From Hermodice carunculata (taxonomy: Eukaryota; Annelida; Polychaeta; Eunicida; Amphinomidae): a stretch of 64,000 nt of DNA. Under the pieces are notes generated by a model, which did no database searches, had not been told where the DNA came from, and saw only the letters and a program-made list of their open reading frames with translations. Every line of letters starts with the position of its first letter. The stretch's first letter is position 1. Shown here piece by piece: positions 13,085 to 27,423 of the stretch. The position numbers and the translations under genes are program-made. The DNA lies in NCBI GenBank assembly GCA_964020975.1, contig OZ026630.1, positions 60,236,812 to 60,300,811 on the forward strand. The letters are read 5' to 3'.

Positions 13085-13245
13085 AAATACATTAAGCAAT
13101 ATCTCCAAAAGAATTAGTGATATCCTTAAATCAATTAGCGATATTGCTAAATGATTTGGAGATATCGTCAAATAATTTAGTGATATCACTAAATGATTTA
13201 GCAGTGTCGCTAAATGATTTAAAGATATCGCTAAATATCTAGGGA
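13085..13245. repeat. minisatellite of palindromic GATATC/AAATGATTT units (array 2)
   Basis: Same unit as 12533-12830, separated from it by about 250 bp of unrelated sequence. This suggests one array interrupted by an insertion or two capture events. Confidence 0.75.
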
Positions 13246-13966
13246 TATGTGCTCAAACACAGAGATGCAGTGGTCTATTGGGATCAAGGGCTGGCTGAGA
13301 TAGCCCTAGGTGCGATGCTTCTTCCTACTATATAAATATGGAGCCTGCAGCATTTTGATGGGGCCCTCTCGTTATTTGGCCCTGAGAGATCTGTACAATA
13401 TGAGCAGTAAGATATTTGCTATATCTTGCTCGAAGCTTTTATAGCTGCTGGAACTAAACCTTACAAAGCAGGCATACAATTGTACTATAGAAATTAGGTT
13501 TCCTGGCACATATGTCCCGAAAACGCAAGGTAAATTATCGTGCATGCAAAATGGTTGCATAACAGCATACAGGCAGATAACGGTAACTAGCCTGTACCTG
13601 TTGTGGTGAAGGGGGTGGAGATGGGTGGGTGTTTCTTTTGGAAAGTCTGCAATGTATTCAGGGAATTTAGGACAAATTGAAATTATTCATCTTTCGTTTG
13701 GATGCCATAGGAATTGCCCATGACACAAACCCAAACATTTATCTGGGAATAGCACCTCTATCTAGAAAAGTTTTGAAGGTATCAAGAATATAAATTTTCG
13801 ATTGAATTACTTCTTAGTTGCATAATTTTGAAAGTAGTAATTCATTTAAAATCAGCGGACTAATTTAAAAAAAAAAAGCTATAGCCATGGAACAGTTCGA
13901 ATTTTTAGCTATAACCACCTCCAAGAAAAGCTGTAGACAAGATATAGGTGGAAAGAAAGAAAGAAA

Positions 13967-13998
<32 letters not shown>

Positions 13999-14759
13999 AT
14001 GAATGTCTATTTGCATACTGACATAATAGTGTTGGAAACTGGAAAACATGGTCAGCTCTCACAGCGCCATTTTTGCAGGGTGTCTATGGCGACTTTTTGG
14101 ACCAACTTAAAAAAAACTAAACTTTAAACCGGAATAAATATAGACTGCAGACATGGTATTTCCATAGCTTGGTTGCAAGAAACCTCTAAAAGCACCATAC
14201 TTAAGTCAAGTTCCAGACAAACAACAGTATTGCCTTGGAATGATCTCTTCGATTACGTCTTTCTTTGGGAGGAAGCTGCATGGTGCGAATTCTTGTCATC
14301 CAATGTCTCACGTCAGTTGTACAATGCGTTCAGGTCTCCTATGCTTCCCTTCTACGCTTCTAATTTTTAATTGGGACTTATCTGCATTTCATGCAGAAGA
14401 AAAGACCCAAACGAATTTACAATCAGAGCTAAAAAAAGTCTTCCTTTGAGACCCTTTGAGCTGATCCGTTGTGGGAACAAAGGGTGTGGTGTGAAGCAGG
14501 CTTAGTATTTGATTGATTGGTTTTATTAGCCTCCAGTAGAGGACAAAGTAGATGCAAGTATATTTAAACCATTTGCATACCCGTTTAGACAAGTTACAAA
14601 GAACACAGTTAAAACTAGAAAAAGATTTTCTTGAAAAGCAAATCTATCGGTGTGCTTTCAAATTTTCTTGGATGTTACAAAAGCACAAACCTAAGAATTT
14701 GAGGAACAACGAACACGTCTACCTTATTTATCTTGTTCAACTATCACTAATTAGCATAA
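13246..14759. other. no gene recognised; (GAAA)n at 13953-13998
   Basis: Holds a short GAAA microsatellite. The open frames of 60-70 residues here show no domain or convincing splice context. Confidence 0.5.
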
Positions 14760-15035
14760 ATTGAAATTCTACAATTTTGGTTTGTGGTCCATTGGATGTA
14801 CCTAAGCACAAATGTGTGATTTAAAGTTTGAATGGCACTTCTACCTTTCATACATTTGAAGATATTAAACTTTTAACTTTTTAAGTGCCCCTAGTTTTCT
14901 TAAATTAAAATTCTGGAACTTTTACTCGTACCTGTGACTCAAAAGTATGAATTAAAGTAGATTGGTACCTCTACCTTTGATAATTTTGAAGATGTTAAAT
15001 ATTTAAAATTTCAAATGGTCCTAATTTGCATACTT
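14760..15035 (-). repeat. two ~150-bp units of an octamer-bearing tandem repeat
   Basis: Two diverged units, read on the minus strand, carry the landmarks seen in the array at 50737-51335: TATGCAAATTAGG, AAATTTTAA..AT.TT.AA, AGGTAGAGGTACCA and CCAATGGACCA. The same family therefore occurs here in the opposite orientation. Confidence 0.6.
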
Positions 15036-15379
15036 TTTAACATGTTGACTATTGTAAATCTGATGCTTAATTACACTGCTGTATCAATAATTGTGAACAA
15101 TTTCAATATTTCCTGGTGATTTGGTGTCAGAAAAAACTCTGGACAACGTTGGTGAAAAGAAAAAAGAAACTAGAAACGTTTGTTTGCTTTAGGTATATCA
15201 GAGAAATACATGTGGCATGGGCAGCTCTAGAGCATTACCGCCCAATTGGGACGCATAGACCATCAAAACACCGGTGCATACTAGTAGTCAGCCCCAGCAC
15301 ACCTGACTGCAGACCATGACCACAGTCTGGAGCAACATGCCCAAAATAGAGGACATAGCGATTTAGAAATGGCAAGAGG

Positions 15380-16830
15380 GAGAAGAAACTGAAAGCTGTA
15401 TTTGGCATTTTTGGATATTCGAAAAGCATATGATAGGGTGTTGAGGTATGCACTTTAGGTCACAAGGTAAGAGTTAGGCTTTGAGGCTAAGTTTTTGGAA
15501 GTGTTGAAAGCTTTGTATGCAGACGTACCGTGTACGCTGAATCTGGGGAAGATCAAAGTTCAAGGAGTGGAGCTGTGTGTTTGGTTAAAGCACAGCTGTG
15601 TTTTATCTCCTATATTCTCCATTTTGTATCTCTATGAGTTAGGTGAACAGTTGCTAGAGAGTGAAACAGGTATTACGATGGGAAGTGAGATGATACCTGG
15701 TTTGTAATTTTGTAGATGACATTGTTCTTATGGGTGACACGAAAGAGGAATTGCAAAATTTACTCGGAATTGCAGGGGACTATGGGGAGAAACGGAGGCT
15801 GGAGTGCAGTGAGAGAAACAGAAAGGTCATGATTCTGAGTAAGAAGTAGAGGCAGGGAGAGACGTGGATGGTTTAAAAGGTTTAAAAGTTTGAGGTTTCA
15901 GGAGGCATGAGAACGTCAGCAACATGGAAAGGTAGATGATTATGAATACTTGGTTGCTAGTATTATAGCTACCTGTCAAGGGATATTTTGATACCATGTT
16001 GATAAAATCAGGCAGCAAGTCAATAGAACAAAAGATATGATTAAACTGACAGCAGTAAATAGTTTCAATAGAGCATTAACAGGGAGGACACTTTGGGAGA
16101 GAGTAGCCCTCCCAGGCATGATATATAGGTCAGACGTAATATCAATGAGTGAGAGAGATCTGGAATGATTTGATAGGGCACAGAGAGAAATGGTCAAATG
16201 GACACTAGGGAGCACACCATGTATGGCAGCAGAAGCAGTTTTAGGGAATCTTGGCTGGTTGAATATCCGGCATAAATTAACAAAGGCAAAGTTGAGCTAT
16301 TGGAGCCACTTGCAGGAACGGACAAGGTGGATACCTGACATAGACAAATTAGCAGACAGGTGCGATTTGGAGAGGCCAGATGAGGCTGACACTTCATATG
16401 CTGCTCAGGTTGTGACTGGAAAGCACAAGACAGAGGGGAAAAGAGTGATTGAAGAGCAGAGCACATTGACAGCTTACCAAGCACTAGAGAAGACAGTGAA
16501 GGGAAAGTTTTGGGATGGAAATATTTTTATTATTCCAAGTGAAAGCAGATGTGATTTAAGCTTGATAAGCTGAGGCAGACGTAACAACGGCTTGGATTGA
16601 TGGGAAGTGCCAAATATGTAGGGAGGGTGTGGAGAAGACTATGGATCATCTGCTTTTGTGGTGTTGTGAATACCAGGACTTCAAAGATGGGCTGTTTGTG
16701 GGTTGGACAGAAAAAGATGAGGCATGTAGGAACCTAGAACAAATTCGAAATATGTCAGAAAGTCTTGGATTAGTTTGCATGATGGGGCTGAAGGCAGAAA
16801 TGCAGGGAAGAGGAGTATGAGTAGGCTTAG
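15380..16830 (+). mobile_element. LINE remnant with reverse transcriptase and C-terminal Cys/His motif
   Basis: Plus-strand motifs occur in order. LYLAFLDIRKAYDRV (about 15400-15444) contains the first catalytic Asp. KALYADVPCTLNLGKIKVQG (about 15507-15566) and SCVLSPIFSILYLYELGEQL (about 15594-15653) correspond to the 'GCvLSPiLF' block. ADDIVL-like coding (about 15708-15732) carries the catalytic DD pair. From 16190 the thumb/post-palm ORF runs to 16573. A CQICREGVEKTMDHLLLWC zinc-knuckle-like motif lies near 16611-16667. Several stops and frame changes and a missing 5' part show it is inactive. A subfamily cannot be fixed by eye. Confidence 0.85.
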
Positions 16831-17337
16831 TGAAGTTCTTCCTGGATAAGTGCTGGGAAAGGAGATGTAGTGTGCTGGGTTATAGGGAGACAGAATGTAG
16901 AGTGGGCAACTGAAGGAAGGTAATGGAGAACGTGACCCTTATAAGGGCCCCCATGACTCTGGCTGTGGCAGCACAGTCAGAGGCTATAGGTATGCCGAGT
17001 GTGAGTTGCAAAAGCGGGATTTTTTAAAGGCTTCCTGTTTTCACGACCGCAGCAAATAAGCAGCATGCCACACAATATTAATTTGTACCCAAAGAAGTTT
17101 GTCAGCATGATAATAAGACAAGAATGACTGTTTTGATGCCCACCTTCTGAATGTCTGCAGAACTCAACAAAGAGTGACAACAATGATAATACTATAACAA
17201 TAACAATAAATTAACAATCAAAATCAGTGCAAAGTAGGTAAACGTATCTCTGCTGGTATGTCAATAGTTAAACAGTCTTAGGTATATCCTAATCCCTGGT
17301 GAGATTATCCACAGGCACTGTTCCACAGTTACAACTC
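16831..17337. other. no gene recognised
   Basis: The first 150 bases may be the LINE 3' UTR. After that nothing is identifiable. Confidence 0.4.
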
Positions 17338-17465
17338 CTATGACAGGTGCCAAATGATCTGGTACAAATAAATCCCAAAGAGGTATGGTTTGGTTCCAAT
17401 GTGGCACCGAAAGGTGTGGTGCTGATCCAATCCTAAAAAGGTGCAGTTTGGTTCCAATGTGGTAC
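17338..17465 (+). repeat. short tandem duplication (TTTGGTTCCAATGTGG units)
   Basis: TTTGGTTCCAATGTGG and AAAGGTG..GT.GG...AATCC blocks recur about every 60-70 bases, about two copies. Confidence 0.5.
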
Positions 17466-17469
17466 AATT

Positions 17470-18044
17470 CGGTCTATGCATAAGTTCACCAAGCGGGAAA
17501 ACCCCGGCAGTTGTCCCATTACGATAGCGAGGCATGCGGGTTGATTTTTTGCTGCCAGATGGCGTGCTGTGTACCTTCTCAAAACTGCTTACGATAATGC
17601 ATGATGACGGACACTAATCTTGTTCGCGTCAACATGAACAGAAAAGCAGGAAATGGACCAAATACAGGAGGTGTATAGAAGTTTACCATTGAAGATCGTT
17701 GGTGGAGGGAGCATGGAGAGCATTGATAGTTAGAACGTTGAGTGACAAGGCGAATTATCATGGTAAACCACCACCAAACTATCAAAAATAAAAGTGCCGC
17801 TTTATTCCTTCCATCCACTGGTATTCCTTTGTCTTTCAAACACTTTTTCAGCCACCCTAGATTCTATTTTTGAAGAAATCGTGGTTCCTGTTTCACTCCT
17901 CGTTACTTGTCGTATTCAGTAGCGCTGTAGCATGTGCCGTAAGACTGAGTGGCCCGCAAATTACCCAGAAACCTGTGTGCGTCTGGCTCTAACATCGGAA
18001 TCTCCGATGGGGTTTCCCCGCTTGGTGAACTTATGCATAGACCG
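17470..18044. mobile_element. ~575-bp segment bounded by 36-bp inverted repeats
   Basis: The left arm 17470-17505 (CGGTCTATGCATAAGTTCAC...) and right arm 18009-18044 are perfect inverted copies apart from one base. The 503 bp between them hold no recognisable coding. It could be a non-autonomous terminal-inverted-repeat element or a leftover of a larger one. I could not see a clear target-site duplication. Confidence 0.55.
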
Positions 18045-18191
18045 TATTAACACCAAATATACCAGTCCACTTAAAGACACTGTCGACACTCCACTGTTAA
18101 TAACAATAGCTCACAGTCCCACTGACTTGGAGTCGCAAAGCTTCTGACAGATCTTCCCGAATTCTCGCTCCCCTAGTCAGGAAAATAGCTG

Positions 18192-20754
<2,563 letters not shown>

Positions 20755-22130
20755 TTTTCATTAGTATATATTTTACCAGGGTAACCCGTTCGGTCCATCA
20801 CTGTTCTTCCACGGGGCCCTGGGGTACAGTACAAGATAAATGTAGACATGGAAAAAAAGGTAAACAATACATACAAACTTAGTGTAAATACAATCTATAA
20901 GATATTTTCACACTGAATAAAACTATTATACCTCACCGACGACTAAGTAAAACAGAAAGTTTTATACTGCTTCTTTAAAACCGATACCTCATTACATTCC
21001 TTTAAAAAAACAGGCAGGCTGCTAAAAACACTAGCTCCATCGTACATAAAAGACCTCTTAAAATTCTTTCTTTGGAAATGGTCAAAAAATATCATTGTCC
21101 TCCGAACTTCTTGCATTGTATGCTGTTATGTCCTTAAATAAATTACATGATTACATAAATAATTTGTTGCATAACCATGAATACATTTAAACATTAATGT
21201 TGCAGTGTGGAACTTCCTTCTTTCTCTTATGGTCTGCGATTTTAAACTTTTCACCAGATCTTCACCTCTAAAGTTTATGTAATGAAAATTTTTCATTAAA
21301 ATTCGTTCCGTTGTATTTTGCAGGCGTTGTGCCATGTTCATATTCTTTTCACTACATGTTTCCCAAACGATGTCACAGTAATCAATAATTGGTAGTATGG
21401 TCATTTTAACAATTGTCTCTAGAATTTTTATGGGCAAAGATTTGCTGAAGCGCCGAAGGACAGCCATTTTCCCCATAATTTTAGACTGGAGCTTTTGGAG
21501 ATGAATGCTCCAAGTTAATTGATCATCAACATGCACCCCTAGATGCTTAACATTATTGACTTGCTCTAGTTCATCTCCTTCAAGGTTAACCCGTATTTTT
21601 CCCTGTATTTCCTTTTTGCCACAAAATAACAATATATTTGACTTTCCTGCATTTACTGCCAACTAATTTTTTCGGTAACAGTACCCTATGTCATTTTATG
21701 ATTAACTGTAGTAAATCAGTGCCCTCTGGAACAGTTTTCCCAGTAACATAAATTATGGTATCGTCAGCAAACAGATTACAAGATACATTTGTGACATGTT
21801 GACCGACATCATTAACGTATAGTAAAAAGAGCGTAGGGCCGAGGATAGACCCTTGGGGTATTCCAGTTTGAGCAGTCTGTTCACTGGACAACTCTACATT
21901 ACAGTACACCACTTGCCTGCGATTTGTAAGATGAGATGATATCCAAAGTAATTCTTTCTCAGTTATGCCATATCTTTTTAACTTTTCTTTTAAATTCCAT
22001 GATTTGTGGTGTCGAAAAATTTCTTAACGTCCAAAAAGCAAACTGCTGTTATTAAATCATCATTTTAATTTACCAACCAATCGTCGACGACTCTGCGTTC
22101 TGTACCTTCTTGCTTGTAAAAACCCTTTTT
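20755..22130 (-). mobile_element. LINE remnant, reverse transcriptase C-half plus 3' UTR
   Basis: On the minus strand the order is as follows. A degenerate FLDVKK.FDT motif lies near 22030. GIPQGSILGPTLFLLYVNDV (within 21691-21912) is followed by LFADDTIIY with its catalytic DD. A 178-residue frame (21126-21662) contains KSNILLF, VKHLGVHVDDQLTW and ILPIIDYCDIVWETCSEKN, which is the post-palm region of CR1/jockey-type LINEs. The tail (20755-21125) is a 3' UTR with TGGAAGAACAGTGATGGACC and GGGTTACCCTGGTAAAATAT. It is 5' truncated, with a shift between the two frames and stops upstream, but is less decayed than the other LINEs here. Confidence 0.88.
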
Positions 22131-22589
22131 TATATCGTTCCACTTAGCCTGTGTATTTTTAACTTGTGATAAGGTACTCTAAAAATACTTCTGTTCCTCT
22201 TTTTTTTATCATATCACCAATCATACTTCTCAAGTACCTGTAATATTCCCACATATGGGCGTCACCCGTATCCACCGCAAAACCAGGGTAATTATGTACC
22301 AAAGTTGGTTTATTTTTCTAAACATTTCCAAAGTAGGTTACATCTTTTTCCCTTCTCCTTATCTGTTACCTATATATCAAAGGTATGTTTGTACATGTCA
22401 GCTGAGAATCCATGGTACAACTCACCGTTGGAAATACGTTCATTTCTACAGTTGTCACACAATCTATACAATACAATTTACTTTATGTTGTTATTCCGAA
22501 CGGTTTGAGGTGTTGGGAGCAGAAATAACAAAGACTTTTTTTGGTATTCCAATACATTTGTTTGCAATTCTGAAGGAAAAAAAATTAAA

Positions 22590-22802
22590 AAAATAAATAA
22601 AAAGGATGTGCAGTGACACAACTTCGTAATGCAACAGTAAAAAACAAATAAAGAAAAAACGTGTGGGCGCTTTTTAGTCAAATAAATATATGTTCAGTGT
22701 ACAGTGTAAACAGTTTGAAGTTTTATAAACTTTAAGTATTCAGAAGTGATTACCACATCTGTGTAGATCGTTTCATTCCAATATCCATATTTGTGTGTGT
22801 AG

Positions 22803-22859
<57 letters not shown>

Positions 22860-23030
22860 AAGGATGCATAGTGATGGAACTTAGCACCAAAAGAGTCAAA
22901 CAAATGCAAATAAAGAAAAGATTATGGAGCGCTTTTAAAGTCACATAAATATGTATTCAGTGTTCTGTGAAAACACTTCGAAATTTGATAAAAGTATTAA
23001 AAGTGATTTCCATTTCTGTGTACATCGTTT
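22590..23030 (+). repeat. diverged tandem duplication with (TA)n between copies
   Basis: Copy 1 (about 22590-22790) and copy 2 (about 22855-23030) share GAAAAAGGATG, AAATAAAGAAAA, GGCGCTTTT/GAGCGCTTTT, AGTCA.ATAAATAT and CTGTGTA.ATCGTTT in the same order. A TA microsatellite (22807-22855) lies between them. A related phrase pair occurs at 22285-22335 and 23218-23280 (TTATGTACCAA.GTTGG..TATTTTT). Confidence 0.65.
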
Positions 23031-23739
23031 TTAATTTATGATACAATAAATGTCTATTTACATAACATTTATCATCAAAGGGTGATTATTTAAATATTTG
23101 TATAATTTTAGGATCACGACCTTTCCAAAACATTTCTTTGCGTATGTTTATGTGAATACTTTTCACTTTACGTAGTCAGAATGCATAGTAGATTAATTTT
23201 ATCGGATATAAGATACACCAGGGTAATTATCATGATTATGTACCAAGGTTGGGTTATTTTTGTAAACATTTCCAAAGACTGTGCCCAGACCCGCATTGGA
23301 TGTAGGTGTAGATATTTACATGTATGCTCTGTGTGGTTTCTACAAGAAATCTCAATTGTTTCCAGGAGATGGCGCCAATGCCAGGTTGCAGAGAGTAAAA
23401 CCTACTGGCCTGGCATGGTTGATTTGCTGAGAATTTTGTGTCAAATGCATCTTAATTACGTGTTTTCAAGAGCTGAGGCAATCAAATAACATGTTAACAA
23501 TCAGGTAGCAAGCAATCATATGACATACGAGCGGACCTGACAATCAATAAGTTAATGACGACACCAATGCTAAGGCGTTCAACTACAAAGCAGTTATATT
23601 TTATCATATCAACACGATCCACAAAGGTGGACGCTCATGCAAGGCTGTTGTGACACGTATTCCACTTTTGGGCAATGTTTACCGAGGTATTCACGAAGCA
23701 AAGGTTAAATATTAGTGGGACATCACCACAGACACCTGG

Positions 23740-23827
23740 AACTTTTCGTTAGTCCCAGTGGCGCGTCATTTTAAGCGCCAATGCGCTCGCACCGGACTCT
23801 TTAATAACAGAAAGTTTTGAAACTAAA
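23740..23827 (+). promoter_or_regulatory. possible compact promoter with CCAAT / E2F-like motif
   Basis: A GC-rich block in AT-rich surroundings contains TTTTAAGCGCCAATGCGCTC, in which GCGC..GCGC flanks a CCAAT core, and GGCGCGTCATTTTAAGCGCC. It lies immediately upstream of a possible first coding exon. There is no TATA box. Confidence 0.3.
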
Positions 23828-23935
23828 ATGGGGAAAAATAGGTTTTTCAAGAAATATGGCGACAAAAGCTACATGAGTGATATTTCACCATATAGTGGTC
23901 ACAAAAGTCTGCAGAAGTTCAATGTTCCTGAGAAA
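23828..23935 (+). CDS. possible first coding exon (36 aa), unknown protein
   Basis: An ATG in good context (AACTAAAATGG) opens a basic peptide, MGKNRFFKKYGDKSYMSDIS followed by PYSGHKSLQKFNVPEK. It runs into a consensus-like donor, GAGAAAG|GTTAGT, near 23936. Intron-frame translation stops at once after the donor. A GC-rich promoter-like stretch precedes it. No downstream exon could be linked and the family is not recognised. Confidence 0.33.
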
Positions 23936-24322
23936 GGTTAGTGCAAAATTTTAACTTATGCCTTCTTCCTGTTTAGTGGCATTTTGGGGATATCAGGATT
24001 TTAAAGATGTTTAACTCTTAAGCAATAGTTATAGCAATAGTTGTGCAAATATTACAAGAAACTGAAATTTTAAAGCATAATGAAAAGAGACCTCCACATG
24101 TAGGACCTGTCCTACCTCAAACAAAAGGACCGCGAGACCCAATGAGGGGCTGCGTTGGTCTGAAAAATCGCGAAGTTTGGGGAAATCGGACACCAATTGT
24201 GGGACAGCACAAAGCGACGCTAGGTGTGTGCCACAGAAGTCAATGTTGCAAACTGCACGGTGATAATCCGCGAACTGACATGGCGTTGTTGGCATATCGG
24301 CGATCAAAACCAAAAGTGTGTT

Positions 24323-24324
<2 letters not shown>

Positions 24325-24403
<79 letters not shown>
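24325..24403 (+). repeat. (ATC)n microsatellite
   Basis: About 26 ATC units. The His and Met homopolymer frames here are artefacts of the repeat. Confidence 0.97.
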
Positions 24404-24404
<1 letters not shown>

Positions 24405-26040
24405 TTTTGAACAATGATTTTCTCCTTGATAGGAAATATTTGGACAAAAAACTACAAAACAGACTTATCATGATAACATGACTGACCTTAAAGTCAGTTC
24501 GAAGTAAAAATCAAGGAGTGAAAAGCATCAATGACGCACAAATGCTTGCCATGTTCCGGGTGTATAAACTGAGTGGTTTCGTCATCTTGTGTGGGGGAAA
24601 TGTGTTGACGTATCGTCATATATTGCGGGAAATTTTTGTAAAATAAAAAATTCTTTTGATGCATTAGATATGTGGGTATATTAACATATTCAGTTCACCT
24701 GAAATGTCTACGTATAGGTTTATTATCGAGGGGCGCGTCATTCTTAGAAAATAAAAAATGCCGAGACCAGCAAGCCGAGGCTCATTATGAGTGATGTGCA
24801 GCGGAGGTGTTTAACAAACATAAAATCCACTGTTCACATTCATTAAACATTGCAATTGTATTTGTGTCTTTTCGTCCCGAACCACTTTCTGGTCCTCATT
24901 ACCCTATTCCGTAGTCCGAACTCTCTACACTCCATAAGCTAACCTGTCACTGTACATGTCTAACCTGTGTACACATGGAAATACTATTGTCACGTTCATC
25001 TGTAGAATTTTGACATAAGCTGTATTAGCCCAAATAAGTTTAAGGGTCTTAAGCGGGTAACTACCCAGAACATGTTTCGGAGCATGTAGCCGTACATGTC
25101 TCTCTGAGAAGTGGCTCCTTGTCTAAGCTAAATACTCTGCAAAAACAACCCACATAATAATAAATAAATAAATAAATATGAACGTGTCAAATGACGAATT
25201 AGCTAAAAAAGTGAAGTTTTGCTTATAAATGCGGAGGTTCAACATGAATACAGAATACATATTAAACCAAACATTATTACTAAATAGTATACAACAAGTT
25301 CAGATAAGAATAATTTGACTTACCCCCGAACTAGTGTGTATACCCTTGCTAGCAGGATAGGACAGGTTAGTGTAACCACCTGCCAGTGTATAACTTAGGT
25401 AGAAACAAACTGAGGCTATACATTAAGCCCCGGTGATTACAAAATAAACAGTCACAGCCAGACAACTGTATAAACCTGGGGGATTCCTAACAAGTACTTT
25501 AATAATGGACACCCTGCACCAGAAAGTTAAAACAAACTCCATGGAGACACCTACTTCTATGAGTCTCCAAGAAATCAAGTTCTATTTAGTTGTCAACTCT
25601 TAGTTTGTGTTTCAAAAGAATGAATCAAGTTTGTAATAATTGAGTCAATCCTGCAAAATTCTGGCTAAGTGCTTGGGACATCCTATGACTGACTCCCGGC
25701 CCTGGAGTTAATGTTTCAAAGGAATGAATTAAGTTTGCGTCGAATGAGTCGAAGTTAAAACTTTCATTTGATTAAAATCAGATATGTCTGCTGCAACGCG
25801 TCATTCGTGGGAAATAATAATGAATGAGAACAGTACCCTGCTGCAGCAATGGATTTTAACAGTACATCAAATATGAAACGAGGGTTTCTCCAATAATGCT
25901 AGGTGAACCACAATAGTGAAGTTCTGCATATCATTAAAAAGTTGACAGGCTGAAAATTATGCAATTCCGGGCAATTAAAATTGTACGCTGCACTGTGTGA
26001 TATCCTACTATGATGCCCAGTGGGAATTATTCATACAGAT
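24404..26040. other. no gene recognised; dispersed repeat end at 24860-24965
   Basis: 24860-24965 resembles 43320-43430: both have ATTTGTGTCTTTT.GTCC, ATTACCCTATTC.G.AGTCC and CTAACCTGTCACTGT or a close variant. It is therefore a copy of a dispersed element present in the MAGUK intron. Other sequence is unassigned. Confidence 0.5.
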
Positions 26041-26430
26041 AAGGTCAGAGGTCAATGCCAAGTTGAGGTCAATGTCAATGTCAGAGGTCAATAGCGTAGA
26101 GGTGAGAGATATATACCTGGAGATATTGATGTCAAGGTCAGAAGTCATGGTTCTAGGCCACTATTAATTTCAGATATTGCTGTCAAATCAGAGGCCGATG
26201 CCAAGGTAAGAAATGAATACCAAGGTCAGATGTTGATGTCATGGTCAGAGGTCAATGTTAAGGCCAGAGTTCCATATCAAGGTCAGAGCTTAATATCCTT
26301 GAGAGGTCACTGCCAAGGCTAGAGGTCACTCTAAGTTCCGAAGGTCAATATCAAGGTCACAAGGTCAATGTCCAGATCAGGAAACTATCAAAGTGAGAGG
26401 GCAATATCAAGTCCACAGCCAAAGTCAAAG
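26041..26430 (+). repeat. degenerate minisatellite rich in AGGTCA half-sites
   Basis: The phrase AAGGTCAGAGGTCAATGTC recurs with variation over about 390 bp. Perfect direct repeats of the nuclear-receptor half-site occur: AGGTCAGAGGTCA (one-base spacer) near 26043 and AGGTCACAAGGTCA (two-base spacer) near 26354. Confidence 0.75.
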
Positions 26431-27423
26431 GTACCAAGCATGACTTTAAATAGTGTGAGAATGGAGGTTGTCAGCCCCAATAAATATTGCACCTAGTAAC
26501 AGAGACATTAACTCCGGCCTGAAAAGTTCCCATTCCAAGTTCTATCCAATCTGCGCTGTAGTGGACATAAATGATCAAAATACCAAAAATTTTATTTTAC
26601 CCTATTTGGGAAAATTAACAATACTTGAACTGTTTCAACATCTTCAAAACTAGGAAAGAGATGCCACTGAATCTACAATTATGTTAAATAATATTCATCT
26701 ATTTTATTGTTAGAATATGCTCAATAATATTCACTTATTTGTGTTTGAACTTGTAGTCTTACTATTCGTAGCACCCTGTAGGTAACAGCAATCTTTTTCT
26801 GGTCACACCAGCAAGCATTGTTTTTCTTGATGAAACTTTAGAAGCAGAGCCCCGTCCCTGCTCACATCTAGGCCTGTGCCACATTCCTGGAATAAATGTA
26901 GACCTATAGAGAATGACTGCCTGAAATTATGTGTTGTGACTTCTGTGCCAAATTCCACTGTTTTCCAGTCGAGAACAAATTGGTTATACGCAAACCAAAA
27001 AAAAGCGAACAATTGTAGCAGCATTATAACTTTTGCAAGATTTGAAGACACACAAATTTACTATGAAGCAAAGCTTTTTCTAATTTGAAATTGTGTTTTC
27101 ATGGTCACGCTGCTAAACTGGACTATTGTTATTTGTATCATGTGCACAGAGATGCTGGAGCGTGGCAAACATTGTTCAAGATAAGTAGCGAGTGCTTGCG
27201 TAGTATATTGGACCGTTTTGGGTTCACAAAGACAAAAGTCGGCACTTGCCTGGCTATATGCTTACAGCTTGAAAAGAGACAAATTAAGATGACTTTTTAA
27301 TTAAACAGTTAAAATTTATAAATTACCCCAAAGCTTGATGATCGTAGGCTTTTTTTTAAATGCCCTGCCTACACTAGTATGCATTAACCATATTATCATT
27401 ACACAAATTTTTAAAATCGCAGA
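26431..27423. other. no gene recognised
   Basis: Open frames on both strands at 26803-27300 (70-82 aa) show no domain. Nothing else is visible. Confidence 0.4.

Noticed and set aside
24029-24403. 124-residue minus-strand frame
   Set aside because: Its start is the ATC repeat read as Met. The remainder has no domain or splice support.
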